Shown: positions 1 to 11,572 of the stretch, one piece after another
Numbering within the stretch: the first letter of the stretch is position 1
How the letters are laid out: each line of letters begins with the position of its first letter
Origin: Tribonema minus
Taxonomy: Eukaryota > Sar > Xanthophyceae > Tribonematales > Tribonemataceae
Assembly (NCBI GenBank): GCA_017506865.1
Contig: JAFCMP010000052.1
Location: forward strand, 62,001 to 126,000
Reading direction: 5' to 3'
Length of the DNA stretch: 64,000 nucleotides
The notes under the pieces: model-generated
Told to the model about the DNA's origin: nothing
Database searches by the model: none
The model's input: the letters and a program-made list of their open reading frames with translations, nothing else
Program-made: the position numbers and the translations under genes

Positions 1-451
1 CTGCCTGCTGTTGGCGACTTCGACAGCGCCAGCAGCAGAGCAAGGCGGTTCCTGTTCTTGATGGTGCTGAGCCACAGGGAGATGCCTGAAGGACCCAAGC
101 TGCTGCATACTGCCAGAGGGGAGACTCATCTTCGTTTTGCTGGAGTTGGCGCAGCCTGAAGGCTCCTCGGGTCCGGCCTGGCTGCTGCACAGCAGCCTGG
201 CCTGCTGAAAGGCATCGGGCATGCTCTGTGACCTCTGTGTGCGATCACGTGGCTGTTGTGGCTGCCCGGGCCGGTGAGGTGCTCGCAGGTCTGCAGCATT
301 CTTACTCGTCTGCCAGGTCCAGATGCAGACGGCAGGCGTTGAGCGCCTCCTGCGTTGCACCATGTTCGGTTCGTCGAAAGGCACTTCAATCGTTTCGCAG
401 TTGAACTTTGACCAGAAATTTCATGCGCTCATGTCACTAAGCTCGTGCGCT
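1..451. other. Leading stretch without a recognised gene
   Basis: I see no recognisable coding sequence here. In-frame ATG codons at 323, 362 and 431 precede the start I chose for the sulfotransferase-like gene at 452, so the last part may be 5' UTR or an N-terminal extension of that gene. A minus-strand open frame covers 126-389, but it has no recognisable motif and no supporting splice structure. Confidence 0.4.
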
Positions 452-3400
452 ATGGGGCAGCGACGCCAGCGGCGGCAGCTGCGACTCTGCGCCAGATTGT
501 TGCTGCTGAGCGCGCTGCCTCTGACGGTGTTCGTTGTCAGGACGGCTGCGCGGGGACTGCTGGGGGGGTCTCGGGATCCTCAACCTTCAGGAGTGGTTGA
601 CTTCCCCGCGGTCGAAGGCAGGGAGTGGAGAGCTAAGGACGTGTACGTTACTGGCGAGGGCACATTTGTAAGCTTTTGCAACATGAACATCGCGGACTAT
701 CAAAGGTGAGAGAGCGATTTGATTGTCTCATTGGGCGGCAACGAGAACATTTGCCCAAATAACGTGACACGATGCGCTGCGATGGACTAACAGTTACATT
801 ATTGCACCCGCTTAGTATGATTGCGAATGGAATTCAAGTGCATGGCAAGGACATGACAGTTTGCATCTCACAATACACTTGAGAATCAGAAACTTCAAGT
901 CGATGGCGAGAGGAGATTTCATACCGAGAACTACCGTTAGTGATGTGCTGTGATGTTGATGATCGCAGGACTGCGGCAGTGAATCGAAAGTAGCAGATTA
1001 ATGTCAGCATCACTTTCATCATCATCAGCAAGCACAATGCGTGTCAATTCTTGAAGTTCAGATAGCCTGAACGTTGTCCCCCATAGCAGTGTTACCATGA
1101 GTCAGAATGTGGCTGTATTGACGTCTTGCCAGTGTTTTTACATGGTCCCTCAATAGTGGCCGTGACAGCTGCTGTGCAAGTCCTGCTAGTGGTTAAAATC
1201 ATGCATACTTGAAGTAGCGCATGGCATGACAGCTGCAGCAACAACGGCGACACAGCCATAGCGCCACCGCAAAGACCACTAATCATGCACACGCTGAACA
1301 GGATGCCTCTTGCTTTGGTGGGGGCGCGCTACGATGTCATGAACGATGACGCACAGGCCGCCATGGAAGCCCACGCTCAATGTTTTGTTCCTTTCTCTAC
1401 AATCTGCATGACCTGATTGCGCGCTGGTGCCTAGACAGCATGCAGCGGGGCTCGAGATGTTTGCAACATATACGGATGTTGTCGAAAGCGTGACGCTCGG
1501 CACACTGACCGCCTGCAGAGCAGTATCGGTCAGACACGACCACACAGCAAATACCCGCGCCGCCGCCGCCGCAGCCATGCGCACGCTGCGCCGAATGCGC
1601 TGCAAAATGCTTGATACCGCTCCATCTCAACGACAGCCCCCTCCGCCGCGAAACGCATTGGTCTTCGCTCGCCCCGCCGCGCGTGCTGCGTACATGCGAC
1701 CGCAGCACGCGCCTCCAACGCCCACGCCGTAGCATACACACATAAACATATATACATACCTGCAGCAGCGCTCAACCGCGATGCCGCCGCCGCCGACCGC
1801 CTCGCGCCGCAGCGAGCCGTGGAAGACGCCCATGGACCAGATGCTGGCGGTCGCGTCCAACTGCCGCAGCCGCACGCACACGCGCAAGTACAGCCTGGCG
1901 GACCTCATGGTGAGGCTGCACGCTGCATGAGGCGCGTGGGGCAGGGCTGTCGAGCACCGCCGTGGAATGACTGTGAAGTGGCTTCGCGCTGATCGCTGTC
2001 GTTGCGTGCAGCGCTGCTGCTGCCAGCTTCGCGCTGATCGCTGTCGTTGCGTGCAGCGCTGCTGCTGCCGCCGCCTGTTGCCGTTGCCGCTGCTGCTGCT
2101 GCTGCTTACAGTGTTGGTGAAACCGCTGCGGCGCCGCGCTGTTGCCACGGTGCTTGGGAGTTACACTTCACATCAGATGACGCGTAAATTTGCCCCATGT
2201 GGCGGACGCGCATGTTTCACGTCGTGACGCGGCCGCGGGAGGAGCGCTGCCGCAGCGTGCACTCGGCTTGCAGGGGCGCAGAGAAGCCGTGTGGAGCGCT
2301 GTGGCAGCGGGGCTATGAGGGTTAGGGTTAGGGTAAGGGTTGCTGTGAGGCTGAGGCAGCGCTCAGCACACGCCCGCGCAGCAGTCTCACGTGGGCGACG
2401 GAGCATGACGCTGAAGGGAGAGGAGAAGTCTCGTATGCATCTATATAAGTACATGTAGAAGTGCGTGTTCTGTTGTACCTGTCAGAGGTTTCTTTCCCAC
2501 GGCGCAAAAAAGTCCAGATTGTCCACGCCAAGCTTGCGACCCCTTGTGACAAAGTGTCTCCATGCGCATCGGCAGTAACTTCTGAACGACACCACCAAAT
2601 GGCATCATCCGTTGTGCACCAAGCACTGTCGTACGGTAGCTCGCTCTCATTGTCAGCGCAGCAGCAGCAGCAGCCGACCGACGCGCATGGCAGCGCTCAT
2701 CGCTCCGGCGCCGCGCGCATGTGCTGCGCCGTCGCGCTCACGCATTCCCCCTCACACTGCCTGTCACGCATCAGTGGCACACTGAGCACTGAGCACGCAG
2801 CGCCCCCTCCCTCTCGCGCCCTCCCTCCCTCGCTCTCTCGCGCAACGTCGCGTGCGCGCGCAGGCGCACCAGCAGCGCAACCCCGAGCGCTACCTGTCGC
2901 CGTCGGGCTTCATCCACCACGAGACGCGCTGCGGCTCCACGCTCGTCGCCAACATGGTGAGCATGCGCATTGGAGCGTGTCACTGCTCTGTCCATTTAGG
3001 GTTAGCCCTGATTCCAACACTAAATGCGGGGCAAGGGCTAGGGTTAGGGTTAGGCGTGCGCGCGCGTTGTGAGCGTCACTGCTTCGTACGCGTGCCGTGC
3101 GACGTGCGTGCGCGCGACGGTGTTTCCTTTGCGTCCGACGGACGGGCTTTTGTGCAGGTCAGGCGGAAGGGGGGCTGCGCTGATGTTGCTGAAGCGGTGT
3201 GTGCGCAGAATCGCGCAGATCAGGGGGGCGGGCATGGCGTTATGTGCAAGTACTGTAGACAGGAGGTGCTGTTCATCATCAGACATGAGCTGTAACAACA
3301 GGCCGTCGACCGTGGCACAACGGCGACGTTTGAGGAAATGGCCGGCGCCTGATGCTGCTGCCATGCGCGTCCGCAGCAACGTCGCTGCGACAACGTCACG

Positions 3401-6400
3401 CAGCAGCGTCGGGCGTCGTTGCCTTGAAGGTGGTGCCGCGGTCCAAGGCCTGCTGGTGTAGCGCGTGTGTGATGACGAGTGAACCCCCTGCTTGTCGGCA
3501 CAGCGTGACCGTCTGACGAGGAGCGTTGCTGCAAATCCCCTGGGGGGGGCACATCTGGACAAGGCCGCCTCACCCCGCTGCCTCCGACGGCGGAACACTT
3601 CAGGGTTCTTTATTCCGGCTCTCCGTCGCGCACGCCAACGCATGCTGCCACCCCTCATAAGACCGGCGTTTTGCTGCTCGCCTTTGACAGCCTATGTATG
3701 CTGCTCATGTCCCCATGGCAGTCATGGTCCCGCCGTTGGCGCCTCTCGAGAGCTCGCACCTGCTAACAGTGGAGCGTCACACCCTGGCCAGCTGTGTGTT
3801 TGGGGAGAGTCACCTGATTTGCTCCGTCTGCTCGGCTTGTGCCCCGTGTCGCCCCCCCCCCCCTCTCTCAAGCCCCCTGCATTCGTTTCCCATTGCGTGC
3901 ACTGCTGCCGATGGATGAATTGCGGCTGTCCCCGTGGCATTGATTTGCCGCGCTTGCGGTGCTGCCGCTGCCCAGTTTGTGCACATCACCACCCCATTGA
4001 ATTCCTGTGCTTGCCCTGCTGCTGCTGCTCAAATTGCGCACAACAACGCGGCAGTCAGGTCTCGTGCTTGCGCAGCTGCCGCTGCCCAGATTGTGCACAT
4101 CGCGGCGCCATCAACTTCCTTTGCCTGCGCTGCTGTCGCTGCACAGATTTGTCATCTCGCAAGCCTAAGGCACTATATTCTTGTTCTCGCGCTGCTGCTG
4201 CTGCTGCCCAGATTGCGCACATCCCCACGGCGCTCATGGTCAGCGAGTCCCTGGTACCGTACAAGGCGCTGCAGTTGAAAGCAAGGTGAGCTCTGTGAAG
4301 ATCAGGGCTAGGGTTGGGATTGAGGTTAGGGTTAGGGTGCCACTCGTCCGATCATCTCGCTGGGGTGCCGCAGCGCTTGTGTGGGGGGTAGCATTCAGGC
4401 CCATGTCTAGGTTAGGCAGCCCTGACCTGTCTGGTCCTCACGGCTATGCTGAGCCGGCCGCGGCACGGCCCTGTCGAATGGCTCCAGTGGGCAGGGAGCC
4501 TGGATGACTAGGTAGGCATTGCAGTGTGCTGCGAAAGGCGCAAGGAGTACGTGACGCCATGGCTTCGGTACGGGCACACTGCTGCTCCGTCTCTGTCAGC
4601 CGGTGCGCTGCTGCCACGCGCTGTGGTTGCCTACGTATCTGACGCAGACAGGCCAAGGTGAGCGCTGATGCTTGCCTGCATTGGAATCGGGCGGCGACGT
4701 CGCCATGGCTGCAAGGCCACGCACGTGCAACGCGCTGGCCGAGACGCGAGCCGCCGCGCGCGGCTGCACTGCTCTTCACTGCATCCCTGCTGACTTGCTG
4801 AACCTTGAACTTGCTTATTAACGTGCAGTGCCTGCAGCTGCGCGCCAGCAAGGCGTCCTGTCACCGAAAACCCGAGATACGTGCGCCTGCCATATTGTTT
4901 GTACTGGTACGCGTGCGCGTGAGAGACGTGTGCCTTGCCTACCGAGCATTGGTGCTGTCATGCCGCCTACCGAGCATTGGTGCTGTCATGCCGCATGCAC
5001 GGCGGCCGGCCGCGCGCCGGCGACGTGTATGTATGTACTCATGAGATGCGTTCACCTTACTTACCTACCGTATGCCGTGCCGCGTGCGCGCAGCAGGCAG
5101 CTGCGCGCCAGCCGGGTTGATGTATGCACTCGTGAGAGAATTGTAATTTACGTACCTATCGTATGCGCTGTCGTGCCGTGTGCGCAGCGGCGAGCTGCGC
5201 GTGAGCGAGGTGCGCGCGCTGTTCCGCGCCCTGTGCTTCACGCAGCACCACCACGACCGCTGCTTCTTCAAGCTGCCTGGCGGCACCATGCTGAGCCAGG
5301 TGCGTCGGGGGCGCTGAGCACTGAGATGAAGCAACGCCGTGCCTCGCAACATGTGACACTCCAAAGTGCTTCAAAGTGTGCTACAAGCTGATTCGGTGGC
5401 AGTAATGGTCATGCAGGCAGCCAGTGCAGCACCCGTGCCTCGCAACATGTGACAATCCCAAGTACTTCTGAAGTGTGCTGCAAGCTGATTCGGTGGTGAC
5501 AACGGTCATGCAGGCTGCCAGTGCACTATGCTAGCAGCGCATGCAGTGGCAATAGCGGCCATGCAGGCTGCCCGTGCAGCACGCGGTACGGCGCGGGGTT
5601 CGGCTGTTGCGTCTCTTGGATGTGGGGTTTGACATTGCGGTAGAGATTTTCAGCAATGCATTCGGCGCACAATTGTCGTCTTCCGCGGCAATTACGGTTG
5701 TAAGTGCGCACATCTGAGATTATATTCCAATCAGCATGTATCACTCACCTCATTTAATATACTCATTTATGAAAACGAATCAAAAGATCGTAGAGCTCTA
5801 GGTGACAAGGGATGGTTAGCCGCAAGTGCCTTCCACCAGTAACCGTGGTTGCCGCTGCTGCAGCAATTGGCCACGAGTCAAACAATACCACCGTATCCAC
5901 CAGTCAAAATGACTTTTGTGTGCAAGCTTTTAGCGTTCGAGGCATGGGTGTTCAGTATTGGAAAGGTCTCACGTGTTCGGTACGCCAGCTCCAGCCGGCA
6001 GCCCAACACAGAGGTCAGCAGCTAGTGACAGCGCTCTTGATTGCGCGTAGTGTAGAAGGTGATGACGCGGGTTTTTGAACCAATTCATGTGACGACATGG
6101 AAGGCTCCGGTTGTTTAGCACGAGCTATCCGTAGCGTTCTCCTTTCCTCGCCTACGAGCAGTAGCGTAGCAGTGGAGCGCGTGTCAGGAGCCTTGTCTGG
6201 TCCCCTAGCTTCGCCGCGCTAGAGGTGTAAACCTCATTTATAATGGATGAGCCTGCAAAGCTGCTTCAATGAACTCGCTCATCACTTTGAGTCTGATGCC
6301 ATGGCCGTCACAGACGACACGGCACGCTGCGTGCGCTCGCTCTGCACGCTCGCTTTGTTTTCATCGTACTCTTGCAAACAGATCCAGAAACCATCTTCTT

Positions 6401-9400
6401 GAACATTACCTCCAGAAGAATGCGTTTGTTCTCATGGTCCCAAATGTGATTTGGAGCTCACCACCACTACCTCCTGTGCGCGCGCCTCGCTACGCCCCCC
6501 CGCTGCTGTGCAGTTCCAAGAGGTCTTCCCGGACACGCCGTGGGTGTTCTTGTTCAGGGAGCCCCTGGACGTCGTCGTCTCCAACATGCGCGGCGCGTGG
6601 GGCAAGAAAGAGGTGCCCAGCGCTCAATTCCAGCCCTAACGAATGTCCTCACTGCAACTTTCAAATGCTAAGCCCAACGCGCGCGGCGCGTGGGGCAAAA
6701 AGAGGTGCCAACGCGTAACCCTGAACGAAGGAGGCTGTAGATGCTAAGCCCAACATGCACGGCGTGGGGCACGAGAAAGGCGCGCCCCCTCGCTGCAAAC
6801 TACCTGCACCTCGCTCTGCAATCCCAAGCCTACATTCAGCATACGCGCCGCGCAGGGCAACAAGAGGTGCTGACACTCAACCCTGCCACTCTCAAAGAGA
6901 GCGCCCTGTCTTATAAACCCTTGCTCATGATCCTTCACACCAAAGGCTCGCTCTGTCTTTTGATAACAAAAATGCTTGTAGTAGAAAGAGGCAGTTGCCG
7001 CCGAGCTCATTCTGTCTTTTAATAACAAAAATGCCTGTAGTAGAAAGAGGCGGTTGCCGCCACTCCTTCTGCTTGTGTCCAGCGCTCGACAGCGCCCGCC
7101 CACGGCGCACGCGAAGCCGCGCCGCGCCGCTGCTGTGTCATTTAACTTCATCTCCAGCACCAACTTCACGTGTCAAACACCAACTTCACCTGTGACACGA
7201 GTCCAGCAGGTCAAAAACGATACACGCGGCGACCGCGCTTATGGGTGGAAGGCACTTGCTGCCACCCGCTCCTTGTCACCTAGAGCTCCATGATCTTTTG
7301 ATCCGTTTCTACAAGTTGTCCGATCGGTCCAGAAGGAGCTTCAACCGCTGCCGTGCGCTGGCTGCCGACGCGCAACGCGTGCAGCACCGCTCAGCTCGCG
7401 CTCCGCCGCCCCCCCGCGCGTGCGCGCAGCTGCTGTACTCCGAGGCAGCGAGCGGGCAGCTCATCGAGAAGGCCTCCAAGAAGGCCATTGCGCCGTGCCT
7501 GCGCATGCCGCTGCCGGACGGCGTCACGCGCGACGACGCGCCCGAGATGCGCTGCGCGGGGGGCCTCGACAAGATCTGCAGGTGAGGCAGTTCAATTGCC
7601 GTGTTGGGGTTATGAAAACGAATGAAGCGATCGCAGTTATGAGTGGGGTTTGGGTTTGGGCGAGGGCTAGGGCTAGAGCCGAGGTAGTTGCACGACGACG
7701 CACCCGAGGTGCGCTGCGCGGGGGGGCTCAATAAGATCTGCAGGTGAGCTGAGAGTGCTGAGGTTTGGATTAGGGCTAGGGCCAAGCCTATGGCCAGGGC
7801 TGGGACTAGGTTAGGGGTGAGGCTGGGGTAGACGCATGACGACGCGGTGGAGATGCGCTGCGCGGGGGGCCTGGACAACGACCTGCAGGTGAGCTGAGAC
7901 TGCTGAAGCACCAGGGTTGGAGCTAGGGTTACGGCTAGGGTCAAAGTAGTCGCACCACCACATGCCAGAGATGCGCTGCGCGGGGGGTCTCAATGAGATC
8001 TGCAGGTGCGCTGAGACGCGCCAGGTTTGGGTGACGGTCAGGGCTAGGGCTAGGATGAGGACTAGGGTTGGGTCAATTAGGGCTAATGTTTGAAGCAGAT
8101 GCGTGATGACGCGCCCCGAGATGCGCCAAGGGCCTTGACAAGATCTGCAGGTGATCTGACTGTAGCTTCGTGTTGGGGTTAGGATTAGGGATTCGGATAG
8201 GGGCAGGCCTGCACAGCTCAGCGCGGCGTGCACAGGGATTTGGTGTTGCAGAAGACGACAAAAATACTGTGACGAGGATTTGTGCAGTATTTAAAAGTTC
8301 AGGGCTAGGGTTAAGGTGGACATGCGACGACGAACCGTGCAGTAGTAAGTTTACGGTTAGGGTTAGGTGGCTATGCGATGGCGATCTTGAGATGCTCTGC
8401 AACGAGGACTTCAGGCGGTGAAGGTGGCGGTTGGAGCCCAGGGCTAGGGTTGGAGGTAGGTTAGGTCAAGTACTACATCACAGGCGGGACAAGGGCGAGG
8501 GGTAGGGTAAAGGTCTAAGGTGAGTGCGCTGCGCCGCCGTAACCTGTCCAGATAAAACGATCTAACTCTAACCCTTGACAAAGCTCGCAGGTCAACATAT
8601 GGCAGCAAACTTGCACAGGGTTAGGCTGGGGTTTGGATGTGCAGTGGGGATTGATGTCGGGTTACTTGGGAGTTCAGGATCAGGGTTAGGTCCGTGCAGG
8701 CTGCCGCTTCCGCACCCACCGCTCTGTGCATGCAAGCCTGTGTGTGGCAGGGAAGCAGTGGCGCAACCGACACATTCTTGCTGCATGGGTAGGCATGCAG
8801 TACATGCCGGTAACTGCTGTATGCTCTACACACCACGCTGTTTTGCCATTCGCAATGCCTCACGATTCTCTCTTCTATGTGTGTGTGTTTGTGTGTGCGG
8901 CAGGGACGCAATGGCGGCTGCGCGCGCGCGCCCGGACCTGGCGCTGGTCCTGGACTACAAGAACCTTCCCGAGGCCGTGACGGAGTACCTGTGGCCGGTG
9001 CACTTCCGACAGGGCCCAGCCCGCACTGAGAGGGTACGTCGCTCTTGCAGTATCACAAAGGTCGCATGGTACCTCAGCATATGTAGGACACGTGGGCGTT
9101 TCTGCTAACCCTAACCCTAACCCTAACCCTAACCCTAAACAAGAATGAATACAGAGTACATGTGCGCATAGTGGGTACACTGCTTGGCAGTGCGTAGACC
9201 GCCAGGGCGCGGACCGCACGGAGAGGGCACGCTTAGGGTTAGGGTTAGGATTAGGGTTAGGGTTAGGGTTAGGGTGAGGGTTAGCGGACCGCACGGAGAG
9301 GGTACGCTGGTCGCGCATACTCACGTGGTCACATTTGTTTCTGCATAATTTTGTTATCGTTCACAGCTTGGGAAAGCCCAGATAGTGGGTGCCGAGCTTA

Positions 9401-11572
9401 GAAAAAAAACAGAACCAGAAAAAAAACAGAACCTACATACATGCCTGTGAACATCTCAAAAGGGTTTCAGTGCGCGTCGACGATCGCTTCTACCGCAGCA
9501 TGAATAGTATGTGTGTGCATAGTGGGTACGCTGCTCGCATGCGTATAGACTTTACACGTGTAACTACCTGCTTACCTTGAAGCTTATCTTGAAGTTCATC
9601 TTGAACAAAGGTCTTGTCGGCGCTCGCCACAGCCCTTGCCGTGTGCGTGCGTCCTCCTGTGCCCATGCCTCAAAAGTACTTCAAAGTATTGTTGTAGCTG
9701 AGACTAGCCCCTGTCATGACCGTTTTGTGTGTCGTACACCCTCCAATTCAGATGCGCATGCCTCACAGGACCCCTACGTGGGCGCCAGCCACGGGCGCTC
9801 CCAGTGTAATGTCGCCTGAAGCTTTGGCCTGACCACATGCGTCGATACATGTTGTGCTGTGTTAAAGCTATCCCACATCTCAACCAGCAGTCCCGTGTAC
9901 TGTGCGAACCAGTCCGTATGTACGTGTCTACATACCGCGCAGGGCTTGCCCTACATGGGTTGAGGCGAGCCACGCGTACTCCAAGTGCAACAATGCCGCC
10001 TCAGGCGATGGCCTGATCACACGCATCGGGACGCGCAGTCGTTCAGCAGTCCTGTGTCCCTGCGTGTTCACCAATACGTGTGTACGTACCTACTCATTGC
10101 GCAGGATCTGCCCTACATGGAGGAGGCCGGCCGCGCGTACTCCAAGCACAACGTCCTCCGATGATTTGGCCTGACCACATACGTCGAGATGCATCATCGT
10201 GTTGAGGGCACTGCAAAAGTTCACACAGAGAGGCCCTGTGTCCTATGCCCGTCAATCCACATGCACATGTCTCGCAGGACTTGCCGTACATGGAGGAGGC
10301 GAGCCACGCGTACTCCAAGACCATGAAGCGCGACAAGGCCGACTTTGCGCTCGGCGCGGACGCGGACCTGAAGGAGAAGCAGCTCACTGACGCCATCAGG
10401 CGAGTCAACTTCACACTTGAAGTACTTCACAAAAGTATGTGGTTATTGTGTACTGCATTATGCAGGTATATTTACGTTACGCAAGGAGAAGCAGCTCACT
10501 GACGCCATCAGCCCCGTCAACTGCATCTTTGAAGTACATGCCATATTGCATATACGCATTGTTATGTTTTGTCTACTTCTACTTCTTTCCTGCGGCTTCA
10601 TGTATATCTACGCAAGGAGGAGCAGCTCACTGAAGCCATGAGGTGAGCGAACAGCATCCTCGAACACGGCATACTTCAAGTACTTTAAAGGACTCGTTGT
10701 GTACTTACTTCATTAGGCAGGTATGTTTGCATTACGCAAGGGGAAGCACCTCACTGACGCCATCAGGCGCGCCAGCTGCACACTTCAAACACTTCAAAAT
10801 ATACACTTACTCCTTACTTCATTTGGACAGGTATATAAACACAATGCAAGGAGAAGCAGCTCACTGACACTATCAGGCGAGCTAGTTGGGCACATACTAC
10901 ATGACGATTACTGATACAGTAGAACATCAGTGACCGCATCACCTCAAAAGTATGCACGGCACTCTGGAGCATGACAAGGCCTCATAAGGCTTACCCCTGA
11001 CGCTAATCGTAACTCAGCGCTCAACGCGGGGCTTACAGAGAAGCAGCTTACAGATGCTGATCATCGGCAAGCGGAACTACAGTATTGCCCGCATGCAACG
11101 TGTGCTTGCGACATCGCTATCTGTCATGCAGGCGCAGGCAGAAATCTCTTAACTCTCACTAACAAGCAGCTCGCTAGACGCTACCAGTTGAGGTGAGGTA
11201 CTTGCTGAAGTAGGTGGTGTATGTACGCACTTGGCCGAGCCGCATGCCTTGGCCCGCTTGTTGCAGCTGGTTGCCTACCTCTGTGCCTTTGAGCGCTGCT
11301 GCCGGCAGAGTGCACGCAGCGCCATCTCTCGCACTCTGCATCGCTCACCCCAACCGCGCTCTCTCCTAATCCTCAGCCAACGCTAAGACTAAACCAAGCC
11401 TAACCCTAAACCAACCCAACCCTAAGCCAATCCTAACCCTAACCCCGACTTGTGCTCGCACCGCGTCCGTAGGGATGCCGTCGAAACATCGACCATCACC
11501 GGCTCCTACGAAGAGCTCTTGGCCATGCAGCGGTGGACCAAGGACGGCGGCTTGAAACCGCCGGTGCAGTGA
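452..11572 (+). CDS. Sulfotransferase-like P-loop protein, membrane-anchored, ten exons
   Basis: Proposed exons are 452-667, 1769-1909, 2864-2956, 4212-4285, 5188-5299, 6514-6612, 7430-7581, 8904-9033, 10278-10399 and 11473-11572, about 412 residues with consistent phases. The N-terminus is basic (MGQRRQRRQ) and followed by a hydrophobic signal anchor, so a type II Golgi or ER protein is likely. Exon 3 carries HETRCGSTLVANM, the PAPS 5'-phosphosulfate-binding loop of sulfotransferases. Exon 6 carries FPDTPWVFLFREPLDVVVSN, matching the 3'-phosphate-binding region (R..(E/D)P..VVVSN). Family members transfer sulfate from PAPS; the acceptor cannot be predicted. The first exon may instead end at 705 (strong gtgag donor), but only the 667 gtaagc donor keeps phase with exon 2. 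The intron after 10399 has a GC donor. Nearly every intron contains decayed copies of its flanking junction. Confidence 0.82.
1981..2070 (+). repeat. 45-bp tandem duplication
   Basis: Two nearly perfect copies of a 45-base unit, starting with gcttcgcgctgatcgctgtc, begin at 1981 and 2026 in the second intron of the sulfotransferase-like gene. GCTGCTGCTGC runs follow each copy. Confidence 0.85.
3700..4211 (+). repeat. Degenerate copies of the exon-4 acceptor junction
   Basis: The real acceptor is gcccag before attgcgcacatccccacgg at 4212. Upstream, the same block recurs in decayed form near 3705, 3915, 3972 (cccagtttgtgcacatcacc), 4030 (caaattgcgcacaacaac), 4086 (cccagattgtgcacatcg) and 4142 (cacagatttgtcatctcg). 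Spacing is about 55-65 bp for the nearest five. Each copy keeps the GCTGC-rich tract, the AG and the first exon bases, so the unit spans the intron-exon boundary. Confidence 0.75.
4829..5187 (+). repeat. Degenerate copies of the exon-5 acceptor junction
   Basis: The working acceptor, gtgcgcagcggcgagctgcg, ends at 5187. Related blocks occur at about 4829 (tgcctgcagctgcgcgccag) and 5085 (cgcgcagcaggcagctgcgc). Shared intron text (cgtatgccgtgcc, cgtatgcgctgtcgtgccg) precedes the last two. A 25-bp perfect tandem repeat starting cctaccgagcattgg also lies at 4938-4990. Confidence 0.65.
5337..5525 (+). repeat. About 96-bp intronic tandem repeat
   Basis: Two copies begin at 5337 and 5433 with ccgtgcctcgcaacatgtga. 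Both continue through aagctgattcggtgg and ggtcatgcaggc. A weaker third tail (ggccatgcaggctgcc) lies near 5557. The array is in the intron after exon 5 of the sulfotransferase-like gene. Confidence 0.8.
5770..6083 (+). mobile_element. Dispersed intronic element, copy A
   Basis: This stretch of about 310 bp in an intron of the sulfotransferase-like gene matches the reverse complement of 37050-37372 in an intron of the HPF gene, including cgaatcaaaagatcgtagag at one end and gcgcgtagtgtagaaggtga at the other. Both copies hold an open frame starting MVSRKCLPP.TVVAA and containing SVRG and GLTCSV. A truncated third relative lies at 7228-7320. No terminal inverted repeat or target duplication was identified, so the class is unknown. 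Placement in unrelated introns indicates mobility or repeated duplication. Confidence 0.65.
6679..6875 (+). repeat. Decayed copies of the exon-6 donor junction
   Basis: The true exon end at 6612 reads ggcgcgtggggcaagaaaga then ggtgcccag. Imperfect copies follow at 6682-6712, 6752-6782 and 6842-6872, each preserving ...cgcgggg/caagag and a following gtgc or gcgc. All lie inside the downstream intron. Confidence 0.75.
6947..7072 (+). repeat. About 63-bp tandem duplication
   Basis: Two copies share gctcgctctgtcttttgata/gctcattctgtcttttaata followed by acaaaaatgc(t/c)tgtagtagaaa and gaggc.gttgccgcc. The array is intronic in the sulfotransferase-like gene. Confidence 0.8.
7228..7320 (-). mobile_element. 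Dispersed intronic element, truncated copy C
   Basis: The segment contains gtggaaggcacttgctgcca, ccttgtcacctagagctcc and atgatcttttgatccgtttc. These match the end of the element copy at 37285-37365 and, reversed, 5770-5860. Only about 90 bp are present. It lies just upstream of exon 7 of the sulfotransferase-like gene. Confidence 0.6.
7690..8152 (+). repeat. Four decayed copies of the exon-7 donor junction
   Basis: The working junction at 7581 is gggggcctcgacaagatctg followed by cag and gtgagg. Copies end near 7742, 7890, 8005 and 8151, each with a gatg/gaggtgcgctgcgcgggg-type block, most ending in gatctgcag, then gtgagc, gtgcgc or gtgatc. Spacing is about 113-163 bp. Between copies the intron is rich in degenerate TTAGGG-like text (agggctagggttaggg). 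Weaker echoes continue to about 8420. Confidence 0.82.
9105..9310 (+). repeat. Inverted telomere-like tracts with exon-8 donor copies
   Basis: CCCTAA repeats occupy 9105-9139 and TTAGGG repeats occupy 9233-9284, facing each other across about 93 bp. Two copies of the exon-8 donor junction (real site at 9033, actgagagggtacgt) lie at about 9205-9232 (cgcacggagagggcacgc) and 9285-9307 (cgcacggagagggtacgc), so one copy directly abuts each side of the TTAGGG tract. Confidence 0.85.
9769..10277 (+). repeat. Three decayed copies of the exon-9 acceptor junction
   Basis: The real exon 9 starts at 10278 with gacttgccgtacatggagga after ctcgcag. Earlier copies start at 9769 (gacccctacgtgggcgccag), 9943 (ggcttgccctacatgggttg) and 10105 (gatctgccctacatggagga). 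Each is followed by gagccacgcgtactccaag-like text and ttggcctgaccacat. Periods are about 174, 162 and 173 bp. The first copies carry stops or lesions, which supports decay over use as exons. Confidence 0.85.
10480..11200 (+). repeat. Decayed copies of the exon-9 donor junction
   Basis: Exon 9 ends at 10399 with gagaagcagctcactgacgc, then catcag and gcgagt. Copies of this block end near 10511, 10642, 10766 and 10876, with weaker ones near 11060 and 11190. The donor dinucleotide differs between copies: gc at the real site, gt at 10643, gc at 10767 and 10877, and cc after 10511. Spacing for the clear copies is about 110-130 bp. Exon 9 therefore has junction copies on both sides. Confidence 0.85.
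11390..11455 (+). repeat. Degenerate interstitial CCCTAA repeat
   Basis: Imperfect cctaacccta/ccaacccaacccta repeats fill the 3' end of the last intron of the sulfotransferase-like gene, immediately before the final exon at 11473. Confidence 0.75.

Noticed and set aside
1627-2148. 173-codon minus-strand frame rich in Arg/Ser/Gln
   Set aside because: It is the antisense shadow of sulfotransferase exon 2 and the 45-bp GC-rich repeat; composition is repeat-driven and no motif is present.
3050-3658. 202-codon minus-strand frame
   Set aside because: It lies in an intron of the sulfotransferase-like gene, has Arg-rich random composition and no family resemblance.
3492-4289. 265-codon plus-strand Cys-rich frame
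   Set aside because: The Cys-rich text comes from repeated acceptor-junction copies (GCTGC-rich) read in a shifted frame; only its last 74 bases are a real exon.
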